In this document: positions 1 through 7,462 of the stretch, piece by piece
Position numbering within the stretch: the stretch's first letter is position 1
Layout of the letters: the number at the start of each line of letters is the position of its first letter
NCBI GenBank assembly: GCA_902364065.1
Contig: CABJCJ010000004.1
Location: 1 to 64,000, forward strand
From: Veillonellaceae bacterium SB90
GTDB lineage: Bacteria > Bacillota > Negativicutes > Selenomonadales > Selenomonadaceae
Direction of reading: 5' to 3'
Length of the DNA: 64,000 bases
Translations under genes and position numbers: made by a program
The notes under the pieces: model-generated
The model's input: the letters and a program-made list of their open reading frames with translations, nothing else
Told to the model about the DNA's origin: nothing
Databases searched by the model: none

Positions 1-2
1 AG

Positions 3-299
3 GAGTACCGCATGAAGATCATGGGCGAGGAGGACTTCCGCACCTATGGCCAGGGTGTGCTCGAGACCTTTGAGCAGCGCGCGGAAAAAGCGGGTATCCG
101 CATCGCCAAGCCGTCGTATGAAGGCGTGCGCCTCGTGTTCCCGAACGGCTGGGCACTCCTGCGCATGTCGCTGCATGACCCGCAGATGCCGCTCAACGTC
201 GAGAGCCGCAAGCGCGGCGGCGTGGCCGAGATCGTCAAAGAGGTGGAAAAACTCCTCGCCGGCTTCACGAGCCTTGACATGAGCGTATTCCGCAGCTGA
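3..299 (+). CDS. Phosphomannomutase/phosphoglucomutase, C-terminal fragment
   Basis: The reading frame is open at the left edge (GAG TAC CGC before the first ATG at 12), so this is the 3' end of a longer gene. The roughly 99 visible residues end with the pattern FPNGWALLRMSLHDPQMPLN followed by ES..GG and a helical tail. This is the typical end of domain IV of alpha-D-phosphohexomutases, which contacts the substrate phosphate. The enzymes interconvert hexose 1- and 6-phosphates in the cytosol for cell-envelope sugar synthesis. The catalytic phosphoserine and metal loops lie outside the window, so mannose versus glucose specificity cannot be judged. A strong hairpin terminator follows at 334. 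Confidence 0.75.
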   Translation, partial: EYRMKIMGEEDFRTYGQGVLETFEQRAEKAGIRIAKPSYEGVRLVFPNGWALLRMSLHDPQMPLNVESRKRGGVAEIVKEVEKLLAGFTSLDMSVFRS

Positions 300-333
300 T
301 ACAGCCTGTACGGATACATAAATACAGATATGG

Positions 334-380
334 AAAGAAGGACTGCCGCATCGTCACCGATGCAGCAGTCCTTCTTTTTT
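334..380. terminator. Bidirectional rho-independent terminator
   Basis: A long stem (AAGAAGGACTGC pairing with GCAGTCCTTCTT, plus an inner GCATCG/CGATGC) is flanked by A-rich and T-rich tracts. It sits between the convergent mutase (+) and the small minus-strand gene at 399 and can serve both. Confidence 0.85.
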
Positions 381-398
381 ATGAGCACGTGTCTTTTA

Positions 399-752
399 TC
401 AGGCGTTGAGCAGCAGATTCTTGTGGTCGAGGACGAATTTGCCGTTCGTGCAGGCCGGGCAGAAGCACGTATCACCGCCGGCAGCCTTGACTTCCTGACC
501 TTTCTTGAGCATGGCGGCAGCCTGGTCGGCGCCGAACAGTTCCTTGGCCTTGTCTGAGGCGAAGAATGGCAGGACATCATCGATACTGCAAACGCATTCC
601 TCAAGTGCTGCGATGAGCTTCTGGGCTTTTTCCTTTTCATCGGCTTTGCCAACGGCGGCAAGGTATTCTTTGGCGACATCCTTGAGGCCGGCATAAGCGC
701 TCGGTGCATCAATGACACCCTGTACATGCTGCAGGACTTCTTCTTTCGTCAT
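399..752 (-). CDS. Small conserved protein with C-terminal CxCxxC motif, function unknown
   Basis: This 117-residue, mostly helical, acidic cytosolic protein begins MTKEEVLQHVQGVIDAPSAY and carries the cysteine cluster CFCPAC near residue 98, plus an isolated CVC near residue 53. No signal peptide or membrane segment is visible. I chose the ATG at 752 because an AGGAGG lies 9 bases upstream; the longer frame from 785 has no such site. From memory, similar small proteins in anaerobic Firmicutes are sometimes labelled Hsp90-related, but nothing in the sequence shows an Hsp90 fold, so I give no function. The cysteines could bind a metal. It is monocistronic, with its own promoter at 815-843 and a terminator at 334-380. 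Confidence 0.8.
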   Translation of the reverse strand: MTKEEVLQHVQGVIDAPSAYAGLKDVAKEYLAAVGKADEKEKAQKLIAALEECVCSIDDVLPFFASDKAKELFGADQAAAMLKKGQEVKAAGGDTCFCPACTNGKFVLDHKNLLLNA

Positions 753-814
753 ACTGATCATCCTCCTTCGAGATGTGGTCCTCATGATTGATCATCAGGA
801 TCTTCGACAAGTCA

Positions 815-843
815 AGCATAGCACGCGTTGAATGTAATGTCAA
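815..843 (-). promoter_or_regulatory. Sigma-70-type promoter of the small Cys-motif gene
   Basis: On the minus strand a perfect TTGACA (838-843) is followed after 17 bases by TATGCT (815-820), about 60 bases upstream of the start codon at 752. Confidence 0.7.
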
Positions 844-863
844 TAATTACATCTTTGGATAAG

Positions 864-887
864 AAAAAAGCAGGCATATGGCCTGCT
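864..887 (-). terminator. Terminator downstream of tRNA-Ala
   Basis: On the minus strand GCAGGC and GCCTGC form a short stem followed by a run of T, directly after the tRNA 3' end. Confidence 0.7.
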
Positions 888-899
888 CGGTACTCTTTC

Positions 900-975
900 T
901 GGTGGAGACGAAGGGGATTGAACCCTCGACCTCTCGGATGCGAACCGAACGCTCTCCCAGCTGAGCTACGTCCCC
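900..975 (-). tRNA. tRNA-Ala (anticodon CGC)
   Basis: The 76-nt minus-strand sequence folds as a cloverleaf. The acceptor stem GGGGACG pairs with CGTCTCC, followed by an encoded ACCA end. The D arm is GCTC...GAGC, the anticodon loop is TTCGCAT (anticodon CGC, reading GCG) and the T loop is TTCAATC. The acceptor stem contains the G3:U70 wobble that is the main identity element of alanine tRNAs, which supports the assignment. Confidence 0.95.
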
Positions 976-987
976 AGAACAAGTTAG

Positions 988-1016
988 AGTATACCGCTTT
1001 TTCGCTGATTTTTCAA
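988..1016 (-). promoter_or_regulatory. Promoter of tRNA-Ala
   Basis: On the minus strand TTGAAA (1011-1016), 17 bases, then TATACT (988-993), ending about 12 bases before the tRNA 5' end. Confidence 0.65.
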
Positions 1017-1019
1017 GGA

Positions 1020-1419
1020 TTTTTCGTGATTTCGGTATGACAGATGAAATATTTTTCACAACCTGTGAAAAAATATCGATGAAATGGGCAGGAATCTCAT
1101 CGATACTCCGTTGGAAATCGGAAAAAAGCAAGGGGATATGAGGGAGAAAACTTCTTTTTATAACTGGATTTGCCTGCTGAATCTTGAACAGATAAATTTC
1201 ACTTATGTGATAAGATAATGCTGTTTATAATGATAATACGATTAACTAAATTTATCATAAATGTTGCTGGCATAGATGTAGATATTTTGGACATTTCAGC
1301 GTATAATGAGAATAAAGAAGCCACAACAATGCGAGGATTCCCGCTGGAATGGAAACGAGCCGCCATTCCTGCGGGGACACCGCGCAGTATCCGCAGGGAT
1401 ATCATGAGGAGGTAACAAA
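1020..1419 (+). promoter_or_regulatory. AT-rich region upstream of the hydrogenase operon
   Basis: No convincing gene lies in these 400 bases. The stretch 1195-1310 is conspicuously AT-rich compared with its surroundings and holds -10-like TATAAT hexamers at 1226-1231 and 1302-1307, but neither has a good -35. It contains several near-palindromic GATAA/TTATC words that could bind a redox or metal regulator; no consensus box is clear enough to name. I take it as the control region of hyaA. Confidence 0.4.
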
Positions 1420-2520
1420 GTGGACAAACGGGAGAGTATGTGGGATGTATATCTCAAAAATGGCATGAGCCGCCGCAGCTTCATCAAAGGCTGCGTAGCG
1501 CTGACGTCTCTCATGGGACTGAGCTCAGACAAGCTCACGAAAGTCGTCGAGGCGGCGGAAAAGAAACCGCTGCCGGTTGTCATCTGGATTCACGGCCATG
1601 AATGCACGGGCTGTGATGAATCCTTCATCCGTTCCGGCTCGCCGCTGGCATCGGATGTCGTCCTGAGTCAGGTTGCCCTGGAGTATGACCATCTCCTGAG
1701 TGCAGCCAGTGGTGAGCCGTTCGAGGCTCATCTCGAGGAAACGATCGAGAAGTACAAGGGTCAGTATATCCTGGCTGTAGAAGGTGCAGTCTGCACGAAG
1801 GACAACGGTGTTTACTGCATGTCAGGCGGTCACACGTTTACGCATACCCTGCGCCGTGCCGCCGAGAATGCAGCTGCGGTCATCGCTTATGGCACCTGCG
1901 CCGTCTCGGGCGGTATCCAGGCTGCCAGCCCGAACCCGACGGGTTCCTCGGGCATCACGCAGTTCACGGGCAAGACGCCGGTCGTCTGTGTTCCGGGCTG
2001 CCCGCCGATTCCGGAAGTCATGACGGGTGTCGTCATGCACGTCGCTCTCTTTGGCACGGTGCCGCCGCTTGATGGCGAAGGCCGTCCGAAGCAGTTCTAC
2101 GGCAACCGCATCCATGATACGTGCTACCGCCGTCCGTTCTTCGATGCCGGCATGTTTGCCGAGAGCTACGATGATGCGGGCTCGAAGGCCGGCTGGTGCC
2201 TCTACAAGCTCGGCTGCCGCGGTCCGGAGACGTACAACTCCTGCGGCAATCTGCGCTGGTTCCAGGGCATGAGCTACCCGATCCAGTCCGGTGCTCCGTG
2301 CATTGGCTGTTCGAATGCACATTTCTGGGATGAGGGCTCGATGAGCGAGCGCCTGCCGAAGTTTGGCCAGCCGATCGGCGATATCGATAAGATCGGTGCC
2401 GGCCTTGCTGCCGTAACGGCCGTCGGCGTAGCTGCACATGCGGCTGCCAGTGTCGTACAGAAGAAGAGACGGGAAGCTGCCAAGGCAAAAGAGAACGGGG
2501 AGCAGGTGAACAATAAATGA
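1420..2520 (+). CDS. hyaA: [NiFe] uptake hydrogenase small subunit, Tat-exported
   Basis: This subunit carries the electron-relay iron-sulfur clusters of a membrane-bound H2-oxidising hydrogenase. GTG start with AGGAGG 7 bases upstream. The N-terminus has the twin-arginine motif SRRSFIK and a hydrophobic stretch, so the folded heterodimer should be exported by Tat. Cluster ligands are visible: proximal ECTGC, GTC and PGC; distal IHDTC with GWCLYKLGC; medial NSCG and PCIGC. The proximal motif is CTGC rather than the six-cysteine CTCC type, which implies a standard oxygen-sensitive enzyme. A hydrophobic helix near residues 325-345 should anchor it in the membrane next to HyaC. 366 residues is normal for the family. 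Its stop overlaps the hyaB start by 4 bases. Confidence 0.95.
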   Translation: MDKRESMWDVYLKNGMSRRSFIKGCVALTSLMGLSSDKLTKVVEAAEKKPLPVVIWIHGHECTGCDESFIRSGSPLASDVVLSQVALEYDHLLSAASGEPFEAHLEETIEKYKGQYILAVEGAVCTKDNGVYCMSGGHTFTHTLRRAAENAAAVIAYGTCAVSGGIQAASPNPTGSSGITQFTGKTPVVCVPGCPPIPEVMTGVVMHVALFGTVPPLDGEGRPKQFYGNRIHDTCYRRPFFDAGMFAESYDDAGSKAGWCLYKLGCRGPETYNSCGNLRWFQGMSYPIQSGAPCIGCSNAHFWDEGSMSERLPKFGQPIGDIDKIGAGLAAVTAVGVAAHAAASVVQKKRREAAKAKENGEQVNNK

Positions 2521-4430
2521 AACACGTAGTAGTTGATCCAATCACAAGAATTGAAGGCCATCTGCGCGTCGAGGTGCAGGTCGACGAAGCTTCGGGCAAG
2601 GTAACGGATGCGCTGTCCTCCGGTACGGCATGGCGCGGCCTCGAGCTCGTCATGAAAGACCGCGATCCGCGCGACGCATGGGCCTACATCCAGCGCATCT
2701 GCGGCGTCTGCACGTCGGCACATGCCCTGGGCAGCCTGCGCGCTGTCGAGGATGCACTCGGCATCAAGATTCCGAAAAATGCACATTATATCCGCAACAT
2801 CATGGCCGCTACGCTGACGGTCCAGGATCATATCGTTCATTTCTATCATCTGCATGCCCTCGACTGGGTCAGCCCGGTTGAAGCACTGGCTGCTGATCCT
2901 GTCGCTACGGCTAATCTGCAGAATACGGTCCTCAACGCCTACAAGCTGCCGTTCCGCGCTCCGGGTACGAGCGTGACGGAAGCGTATGACCATGATTTCC
3001 CGGCTGCGACGCCGCAGTACTTCGCGGAAATCAAGGGCAAGATCCAGGCCATCGTTGAGAGCGGCCAGCTCGGCATCTTCGCTGCCAACTGGTGGGATCA
3101 CCCCGATTACAAGCTGCTGCCGCCTGAGGTTCATCTCATGGCCATCGCGCATTATCTCGAGATGCTCGACAAGCACCGCGAGCTCGTCACGCCGCAGGTC
3201 ATCTTCGGCGGCAAGAACCCGCATCCGCATTACGTGGTCGGCGGTATGCCGTGCTCCATCTCGATGGAAGACGGCAACGCACCGGTCAACACGGCTCGTC
3301 TCGGCATCGTCGACCGCGCCATCAACCTCGGCCGCACGCTCGTCAACAATTACTACATCCCGGATGCACTGGCAATCGGTACGGCTTACGTTAAAGCTGG
3401 CCGCGTCGATGGCGGCGGCCTTGCCAAGGAGCGCGTGCTCGGCTATGGTTCGTATCCGATCGAGCCGGTTTCCGGCACGGCGAATGGCGACTTCTTCAAC
3501 AACCTGCTCGTCCGTTGCAACGGCGTAGTCGAAGACTTCGGCAAGGGCCTGGCAGCAGCCAAGGTTTACGAGATTGACGCCGAGGATGTCAACGATCCGG
3601 AAGTCTTCACGGAAGGTGTCGAGCATTCTTGGTACGAGTATCCGGAGAAGGGCGGCAAGGACCTCAATCCGTGGGATGGTGTCACGAAGGCCAAATTCAC
3701 GGGCCCGAAGGAAGGTACGCCGACGGAGTGGAAGGCACTCAACGAGAATGGCAAGTATTCCTGGCTCAAGACGCCGAAATGGCGCGGCAAGGTCTGCGAA
3801 GTCGGTCCTCTCGCACGTTATATCATTGTTTACACGAAGGCAAAGAAGGGCATGCTCGGCGAGCCGACCTGGGCTGAGAAGATGATGCTCGACCAGATCG
3901 ACGCCGTCTCGAAGGTCCTCGGTGTTGCTCCTGAGGTCTGGCTCCCGACGATGGTCGGCCGCACGGCTGCCCGCGCTCTCGACTGCCAGCTCAACGCGGA
4001 AATCAACAAGTTCTTCTTCGACAAGCTCATCGCGAACATCAAGTCCGGCGATACGAAGACGGCGAACATGGAGAAGTGGGATCCTTCGACCTGGCCGAAA
4101 CAGGCCAAGGGCGTCGGCCTTTACGAGGCTCCGCGCGGTGCTCTCTCGCATTACATCGTCATCAAAGACGGCAAGACGGACAACTATCAGGCAGTCGTAC
4201 CGACGACCTGGAATGCCTGCCCGCGTGATGATGAGGCCGGCCACGGCGCTTACGAGAAAGCGATGATGGATACGCAGGTCAAGATTGCGGACAAGCCGCT
4301 TGAAATCGTCAAGGTCGTCCGTTCGTTCGATCCGTGCATGGCTTGTGCAACGCATATGTTCAATGCCAAGGGCGAGAAGATCAGCATCATCACCACGGAT
4401 CCGTATTCCGGCACGCACGTTGAGAAGTGA
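2517..4430 (+). CDS. hyaB: [NiFe] uptake hydrogenase large subunit
   Basis: This is the catalytic subunit that binds the NiFe(CN)2CO centre. The N-terminal signature RICGVCTSAHALGS (L1) and the C-terminal DPCMACATH (L2) supply the four cysteine ligands. After the L2 histidine there is a tail of about 23 residues (MFNAKGEK to HVEK), the peptide removed by the HyaD protease after nickel insertion. 637 residues is slightly long for the family. It has no signal peptide, as expected for a partner carried out by the Tat signal of HyaA. The start ATG overlaps the hyaA stop (ATGA), indicating translational coupling. Confidence 0.95.
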   Translation: MKHVVVDPITRIEGHLRVEVQVDEASGKVTDALSSGTAWRGLELVMKDRDPRDAWAYIQRICGVCTSAHALGSLRAVEDALGIKIPKNAHYIRNIMAATLTVQDHIVHFYHLHALDWVSPVEALAADPVATANLQNTVLNAYKLPFRAPGTSVTEAYDHDFPAATPQYFAEIKGKIQAIVESGQLGIFAANWWDHPDYKLLPPEVHLMAIAHYLEMLDKHRELVTPQVIFGGKNPHPHYVVGGMPCSISMEDGNAPVNTARLGIVDRAINLGRTLVNNYYIPDALAIGTAYVKAGRVDGGGLAKERVLGYGSYPIEPVSGTANGDFFNNLLVRCNGVVEDFGKGLAAAKVYEIDAEDVNDPEVFTEGVEHSWYEYPEKGGKDLNPWDGVTKAKFTGPKEGTPTEWKALNENGKYSWLKTPKWRGKVCEVGPLARYIIVYTKAKKGMLGEPTWAEKMMLDQIDAVSKVLGVAPEVWLPTMVGRTAARALDCQLNAEINKFFFDKLIANIKSGDTKTANMEKWDPSTWPKQAKGVGLYEAPRGALSHYIVIKDGKTDNYQAVVPTTWNACPRDDEAGHGAYEKAMMDTQVKIADKPLEIVKVVRSFDPCMACATHMFNAKGEKISIITTDPYSGTHVEK

Positions 4431-4465
4431 AAAGGGAATACGGTGGAAAGGAAAGGAACAGTAGA

Positions 4466-5173
4466 ATGAAAGAAGAAAAACGGAAAGTCTACTACCTGTT
4501 CAGTCCGTTTCTGAGGATGTTCCATTGGATCATGGTGCTCTGCATTATCACGCTGTTCATCACGGGCCTCTTGATCACCAAGCCGGTCACCGTCATGGGC
4601 ATTGAACCGACGTATACATCCCTGTCGATGGACTGGGTCAGAAATATCCATTTTATCGCGGCCTTCACGTTCTGCGCAGCGTTTATCCTGCGCATCTACG
4701 GCTACATCCGCTATCCTGGCGACCGCCTTTTCCCGCGCGTCTGGAAGGGTTTCTTCTATCGTGATGTCATCGATGTCACGCTGCACTACATGCTGCTGAA
4801 GCCCGGTCATGACCCGTACCTGCGCAATCCGCTGGCACGTTCTTCATACGCGGCACTCTACGCCATGGTACTCATTGAGATCCTCACGGGCTTTGCGATG
4901 TACTACATGACGGAACCGAGCAATGTTGGCGGCGTTCTGTTCGGCTGGGTCAATGTGGTCCTTGGCGGCGAGATGGTCACGCATTGGGTTCACCATATCT
5001 TTGCCTGGCTCATCATCCTCTTTGCCATCGGCCATGTCTACATGGTACTGCGTGCCGATGTCATGGAGGCCGAAGGCGAGGCTTCGAGCATGTTCTCCGG
5101 CGTGAAGTTCCTGGAGCATGTGCCGCTGGATGCGCCGGAAATCGGTGAGGAAGGCCAGCAGAAAAAGAAATAA
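4466..5173 (+). CDS. hyaC: Hydrogenase b-type cytochrome subunit
   Basis: A 235-residue integral membrane protein with four hydrophobic helices, the pattern of Ni/Fe-hydrogenase cytochrome b (HyaC/HydC). Conserved histidines sit in membrane segments, for example RMFHWIMVL, NIHFIAAF, THWVHHIFAW and AIGHVYMVL, and are the likely ligands of two b hemes. It passes electrons from the HyaA relay to the quinone pool. I chose ATG 4466, with GGAAAGGAACA before it, over the in-frame GTG at 4427 that overlaps hyaB. It lies in the hya operon. Confidence 0.9.
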   Translation: MKEEKRKVYYLFSPFLRMFHWIMVLCIITLFITGLLITKPVTVMGIEPTYTSLSMDWVRNIHFIAAFTFCAAFILRIYGYIRYPGDRLFPRVWKGFFYRDVIDVTLHYMLLKPGHDPYLRNPLARSSYAALYAMVLIEILTGFAMYYMTEPSNVGGVLFGWVNVVLGGEMVTHWVHHIFAWLIILFAIGHVYMVLRADVMEAEGEASSMFSGVKFLEHVPLDAPEIGEEGQQKKK

Positions 5174-5211
5174 GAAATTTCCCGTCACGGGAATGAAGGA
5201 GAAATGACATA

Positions 5212-5454
5212 ATGTGTAAAGAATGTGGTTGTGGCGAGACGAACGGCAATACGCGTCTCCAGTTCACGGTCAAAGGTTATACGGATGAAAGCGCAAAAGA
5301 AGTCGAGAAGGCTCTGCTGGGCCTCCCGGGCGTACTCTTTGTTCACATCCATGCACACGATGGTGAGACGACGGTAGACTACAGTCCTGCCAAGACGAAG
5401 CTCATGGACATCCTGGGCGTCCTGCAGGCACGTGGCCTGGAAGCCGCTTTGTGA
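5212..5454 (+). CDS. Small HMA-fold protein with N-terminal CxxCGC nickel-type motif
   Basis: This 80-residue cytosolic protein begins MCKECGCGE. The CxxCGC pattern (C2, C5, C7) is the high-affinity nickel motif known from the N-terminus of Escherichia coli HypB. The rest (residues 15-80) looks like a heavy-metal-associated beta-alpha-beta-beta-alpha-beta domain (FTVKGYTDESAKEVEKALLG, then LPGV), but the usual GMxCxxC metal loop has become GYTDESA, so the fold itself has lost its cysteines. It sits between hyaC and hypA, and the HypB encoded downstream lacks a CxxCGC motif. I infer a nickel-delivery accessory factor for hydrogenase maturation; this is untested. Confidence 0.75.
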   Translation: MCKECGCGETNGNTRLQFTVKGYTDESAKEVEKALLGLPGVLFVHIHAHDGETTVDYSPAKTKLMDILGVLQARGLEAAL

Positions 5455-5477
5455 TCGAGCCGTAACATGTCATACAG

Positions 5478-5530
5478 GAAACGCCTTCCCGGCTGTCGAG
5501 ATTTCAAGATGGCCGGGGGGCGTTTCTTGT
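5478..5530 (+). terminator. Intra-operon hairpin between the structural and maturation genes
   Basis: GAAACGCC (5478-5485) pairs with GGCGTTTC (5519-5526), with an inner CCCGGC/GCCGGG. It is followed by only a short T-rich stretch, so it may attenuate rather than stop transcription between hya and hyp genes. Confidence 0.45.
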
Positions 5531-5561
5531 CATGTGGGGGCATCCCCCCTGGGAGGTTTTT

Positions 5562-5903
5562 ATGCATGAAATGGCGATTGCCGAGGGTGTGCTCGATATC
5601 GCGCTCGACTATGCGAAGAAGAACAACGCGCAGCGCATTTCAGAAATCGGCCTGCTGATCGGTGAGATGTCCGGCGTTGTCGTCGAATCCCTGGAGTTTT
5701 CGTTCAACATGATTGCGAAGGGGACGATTGCCGAGAATGCCAAGATCGTCGTCAAGCGCACGCCGCTCATCGGCCGCTGCACGAAATGCGGCAAAGAGTT
5801 CCATGTGGAACATTACGATTTCTGGTGTCCGGAATGCAAGGATGGCGTCTTGTCCATCCTTTCGGGACGCGAAATGCAGGTAGAATATCTGGAGGTGGAT
5901 TAA
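5562..5903 (+). CDS. hypA: Hydrogenase nickel-insertion protein HypA
   Basis: HypA delivers nickel, with HypB, to the precursor of the hydrogenase large subunit. The 113-residue product starts MHEMAIAEG; His2 is the nickel ligand of the family, which fixes the start at 5562 (GGGAGG upstream) rather than at an upstream in-frame ATG at 5532. Zinc-site cysteines are C73, C76, C89 and C92 (CTKC...CPEC). Length is normal. hypB begins immediately after the stop codon. Confidence 0.95.
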   Translation: MHEMAIAEGVLDIALDYAKKNNAQRISEIGLLIGEMSGVVVESLEFSFNMIAKGTIAENAKIVVKRTPLIGRCTKCGKEFHVEHYDFWCPECKDGVLSILSGREMQVEYLEVD

Positions 5904-6575
5904 GTGGCTGAAATTCAGGTCATGAAGAATATACTGGGGGAGAACGACCGCATTGCGGCCGAGAACCAGGCTTTGTTTGAGGAAAAGGGCGTCTACGTCA
6001 TCAACCTCATGGGTTCGCCGGGAGCCGGCAAGACATCGGTACTCGAGAAGACGATGGAGAAGCTCAAGGACAAACTCAAGATGGCTGTCATCGAGGGCGA
6101 TCTCTTCACGAGCAAAGATGCGGACCGCATCGAGAAGCACGGCGTGCCGGTCATCCAGATCAACACGGCCGGCGGCTGCCATCTCGACGCGCCGATGGTG
6201 CAAAAGGTGGCGCAGAAGCTCGACCTCGACCATCTCGATCTGCTCGTCGTCGAGAATGTCGGCAACCTCGTCTGCCCGGCGGAATTTGCCGTGGGCGAAG
6301 ACGACAAAGGCGTCGTGCTTTCCATTACGGAGGGCGATGACAAACCCATGAAGTATCCGCTGATTTTCAAGGAATCGGCGATTGCCCTGCTCAATAAAGC
6401 GGACCTTCTGCCGTACTGCAATTTCGATATGGTTGCGGCCAAAGACGACATCACGACGCTGCATCCAGGCATGACGGTCGTCGAGGTTTCCTGCACGCAG
6501 GAAACGGGCCTCGACACCTGGTGCGACTGGCTGCTCGCACGCGTCAAAGAAAAGAAGGAGAGGTGCGCAAAATGA
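5904..6575 (+). CDS. hypB: Hydrogenase nickel-incorporation GTPase HypB
   Basis: HypB is the SIMIBI-class GTPase that drives nickel loading with HypA. The GTG start directly follows the hypA stop, with GGAGGTGG upstream. The P-loop GSPGAGKTS is at residues 37-45, switch elements include EGDLFTSKDADR, and the metal-site motif NTAGGCHLDA provides the conserved C and H of the G domain. The N-terminus (MAEIQVMKNILGEND) lacks both the CxxCGC motif of E. coli HypB and a histidine-rich stretch. The CxxCGC motif is found instead in the separate small protein at 5212. The stop overlaps hyaD by 4 bases. Confidence 0.95.
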   Translation: MAEIQVMKNILGENDRIAAENQALFEEKGVYVINLMGSPGAGKTSVLEKTMEKLKDKLKMAVIEGDLFTSKDADRIEKHGVPVIQINTAGGCHLDAPMVQKVAQKLDLDHLDLLVVENVGNLVCPAEFAVGEDDKGVVLSITEGDDKPMKYPLIFKESAIALLNKADLLPYCNFDMVAAKDDITTLHPGMTVVEVSCTQETGLDTWCDWLLARVKEKKERCAK

Positions 6576-7174
6576 AGGATGCATTCGGTAATGGCAGCGA
6601 ACCGGGCGTAACGCCTGATAATGTGCTTCATCCGGCTGAGGTCACGATCCTCGGTGTCGGCAACGTCATCCTGCGCGATGAAGGCTTCGGCGTGCGCGTC
6701 GCGGAGTATCTGGACCGCCATTATGAATTTCCCGAAGAGGTGCAGGTCATTGACGGCGGCACGCTCGGCATCGAGCTCACGCAGTATGTGACGGGTACGA
6801 AGAAGCTGCTCGTCATCGATTCTATCAATGGCGGCGCCGAGCCCGGCACGCGGTTCCATCTGCACAACGATGAGGTCATGGTACATTTCCAGGACAAGCT
6901 CAGCGCGCATGAGGTCGGCATCCAGGATGTCCTCGCACTCCTGACGGTCACGGGCCACAAGGTCCCGGAAGTCGTCGTGCTCGGTGCACAGCCCTTTGAC
7001 CTGGAGGCCGGCGTTGAGCTCAGCCCGGGCATGATGGATCTCTTGCCGGCTGTGGTGGAAGAGGCCATTGGCGTCCTGAAGGACTGGGGCATCACGCCAC
7101 GTCCGCGTCAGGAGGTCCGCGCAATGGATTACGACATCGTTGCGGAAGAAGATGTCAAGAATCAGATGGAATGA
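6572..7174 (+). CDS. hyaD: Hydrogenase maturation endopeptidase HyaD
   Basis: HyaD cleaves the C-terminal tail of HyaB once nickel is in place. The family core GVGNVILRDEGFG is at residues 28-40. By comparison with HybD, E37, D83 (VIDSING) and H113 (SAHEVG) are the likely nickel-sensing residues. I set the start at ATG 6572, which overlaps the hypB stop (ATGA) and follows an AGGAGAGG; an upstream extension into hypB is not needed. The product has 200 residues with an N-terminal extension of about 20 residues before the core. The substrate is almost certainly the HyaB encoded in the same operon. Confidence 0.92.
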   Translation: MKDAFGNGSEPGVTPDNVLHPAEVTILGVGNVILRDEGFGVRVAEYLDRHYEFPEEVQVIDGGTLGIELTQYVTGTKKLLVIDSINGGAEPGTRFHLHNDEVMVHFQDKLSAHEVGIQDVLALLTVTGHKVPEVVVLGAQPFDLEAGVELSPGMMDLLPAVVEEAIGVLKDWGITPRPRQEVRAMDYDIVAEEDVKNQME

Positions 7175-7198
7175 TCCGCACATGGAGGTTGATGGAAA

Positions 7199-7462
7199 AT
7201 GTGTTTAGCCGTTCCCGCTAAGGTAATTGCAGTGGAGGATTCCGTGGGCAAGGTGGATATCGCAGGCGTTACGCGCGATATCAGCCTGATGCTCCTGCCG
7301 GAAACGAAGGTGGGGGACTTCGTGCTCGTCCATGCCGGATTTGCCATCCAAACGGTCACGCAGGAAGAAGTTGAGGAGACGAATGCACTGCTCGCGGAGA
7401 TGAATGGTGCACCGCGCACGGTCAACGATATCCCTGAGGGCGCTGCCGGAGGTCAGGTATGA
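7199..7462 (+). CDS. hypC: Hydrogenase assembly chaperone HypC
   Basis: HypC carries the Fe(CN)2CO unit with HypD and guides it to the large-subunit precursor. The product (87 residues) starts MCLAVPAKV; Cys2, exposed after removal of Met1, is the essential residue. The OB-fold-like core continues with VGKVDIAG and VGDFVLVHAGFAIQ. Length is typical. Its stop overlaps the hypD start by 4 bases. Confidence 0.95.
   Translation: MCLAVPAKVIAVEDSVGKVDIAGVTRDISLMLLPETKVGDFVLVHAGFAIQTVTQEEVEETNALLAEMNGAPRTVNDIPEGAAGGQV

Noticed and set aside
1195..1310. Fur or FNR box upstream of hyaA
   Set aside because: Several partial matches in AT-rich DNA but none close enough to a consensus to name a regulator.
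2274..4418. 714-codon open frame on the minus strand opposite hyaB
   Set aside because: It is the mirror of a GC-rich codon pattern in a clearly conserved gene; the translation is Arg/Asp/Val-rich with no domain and no ribosome site.
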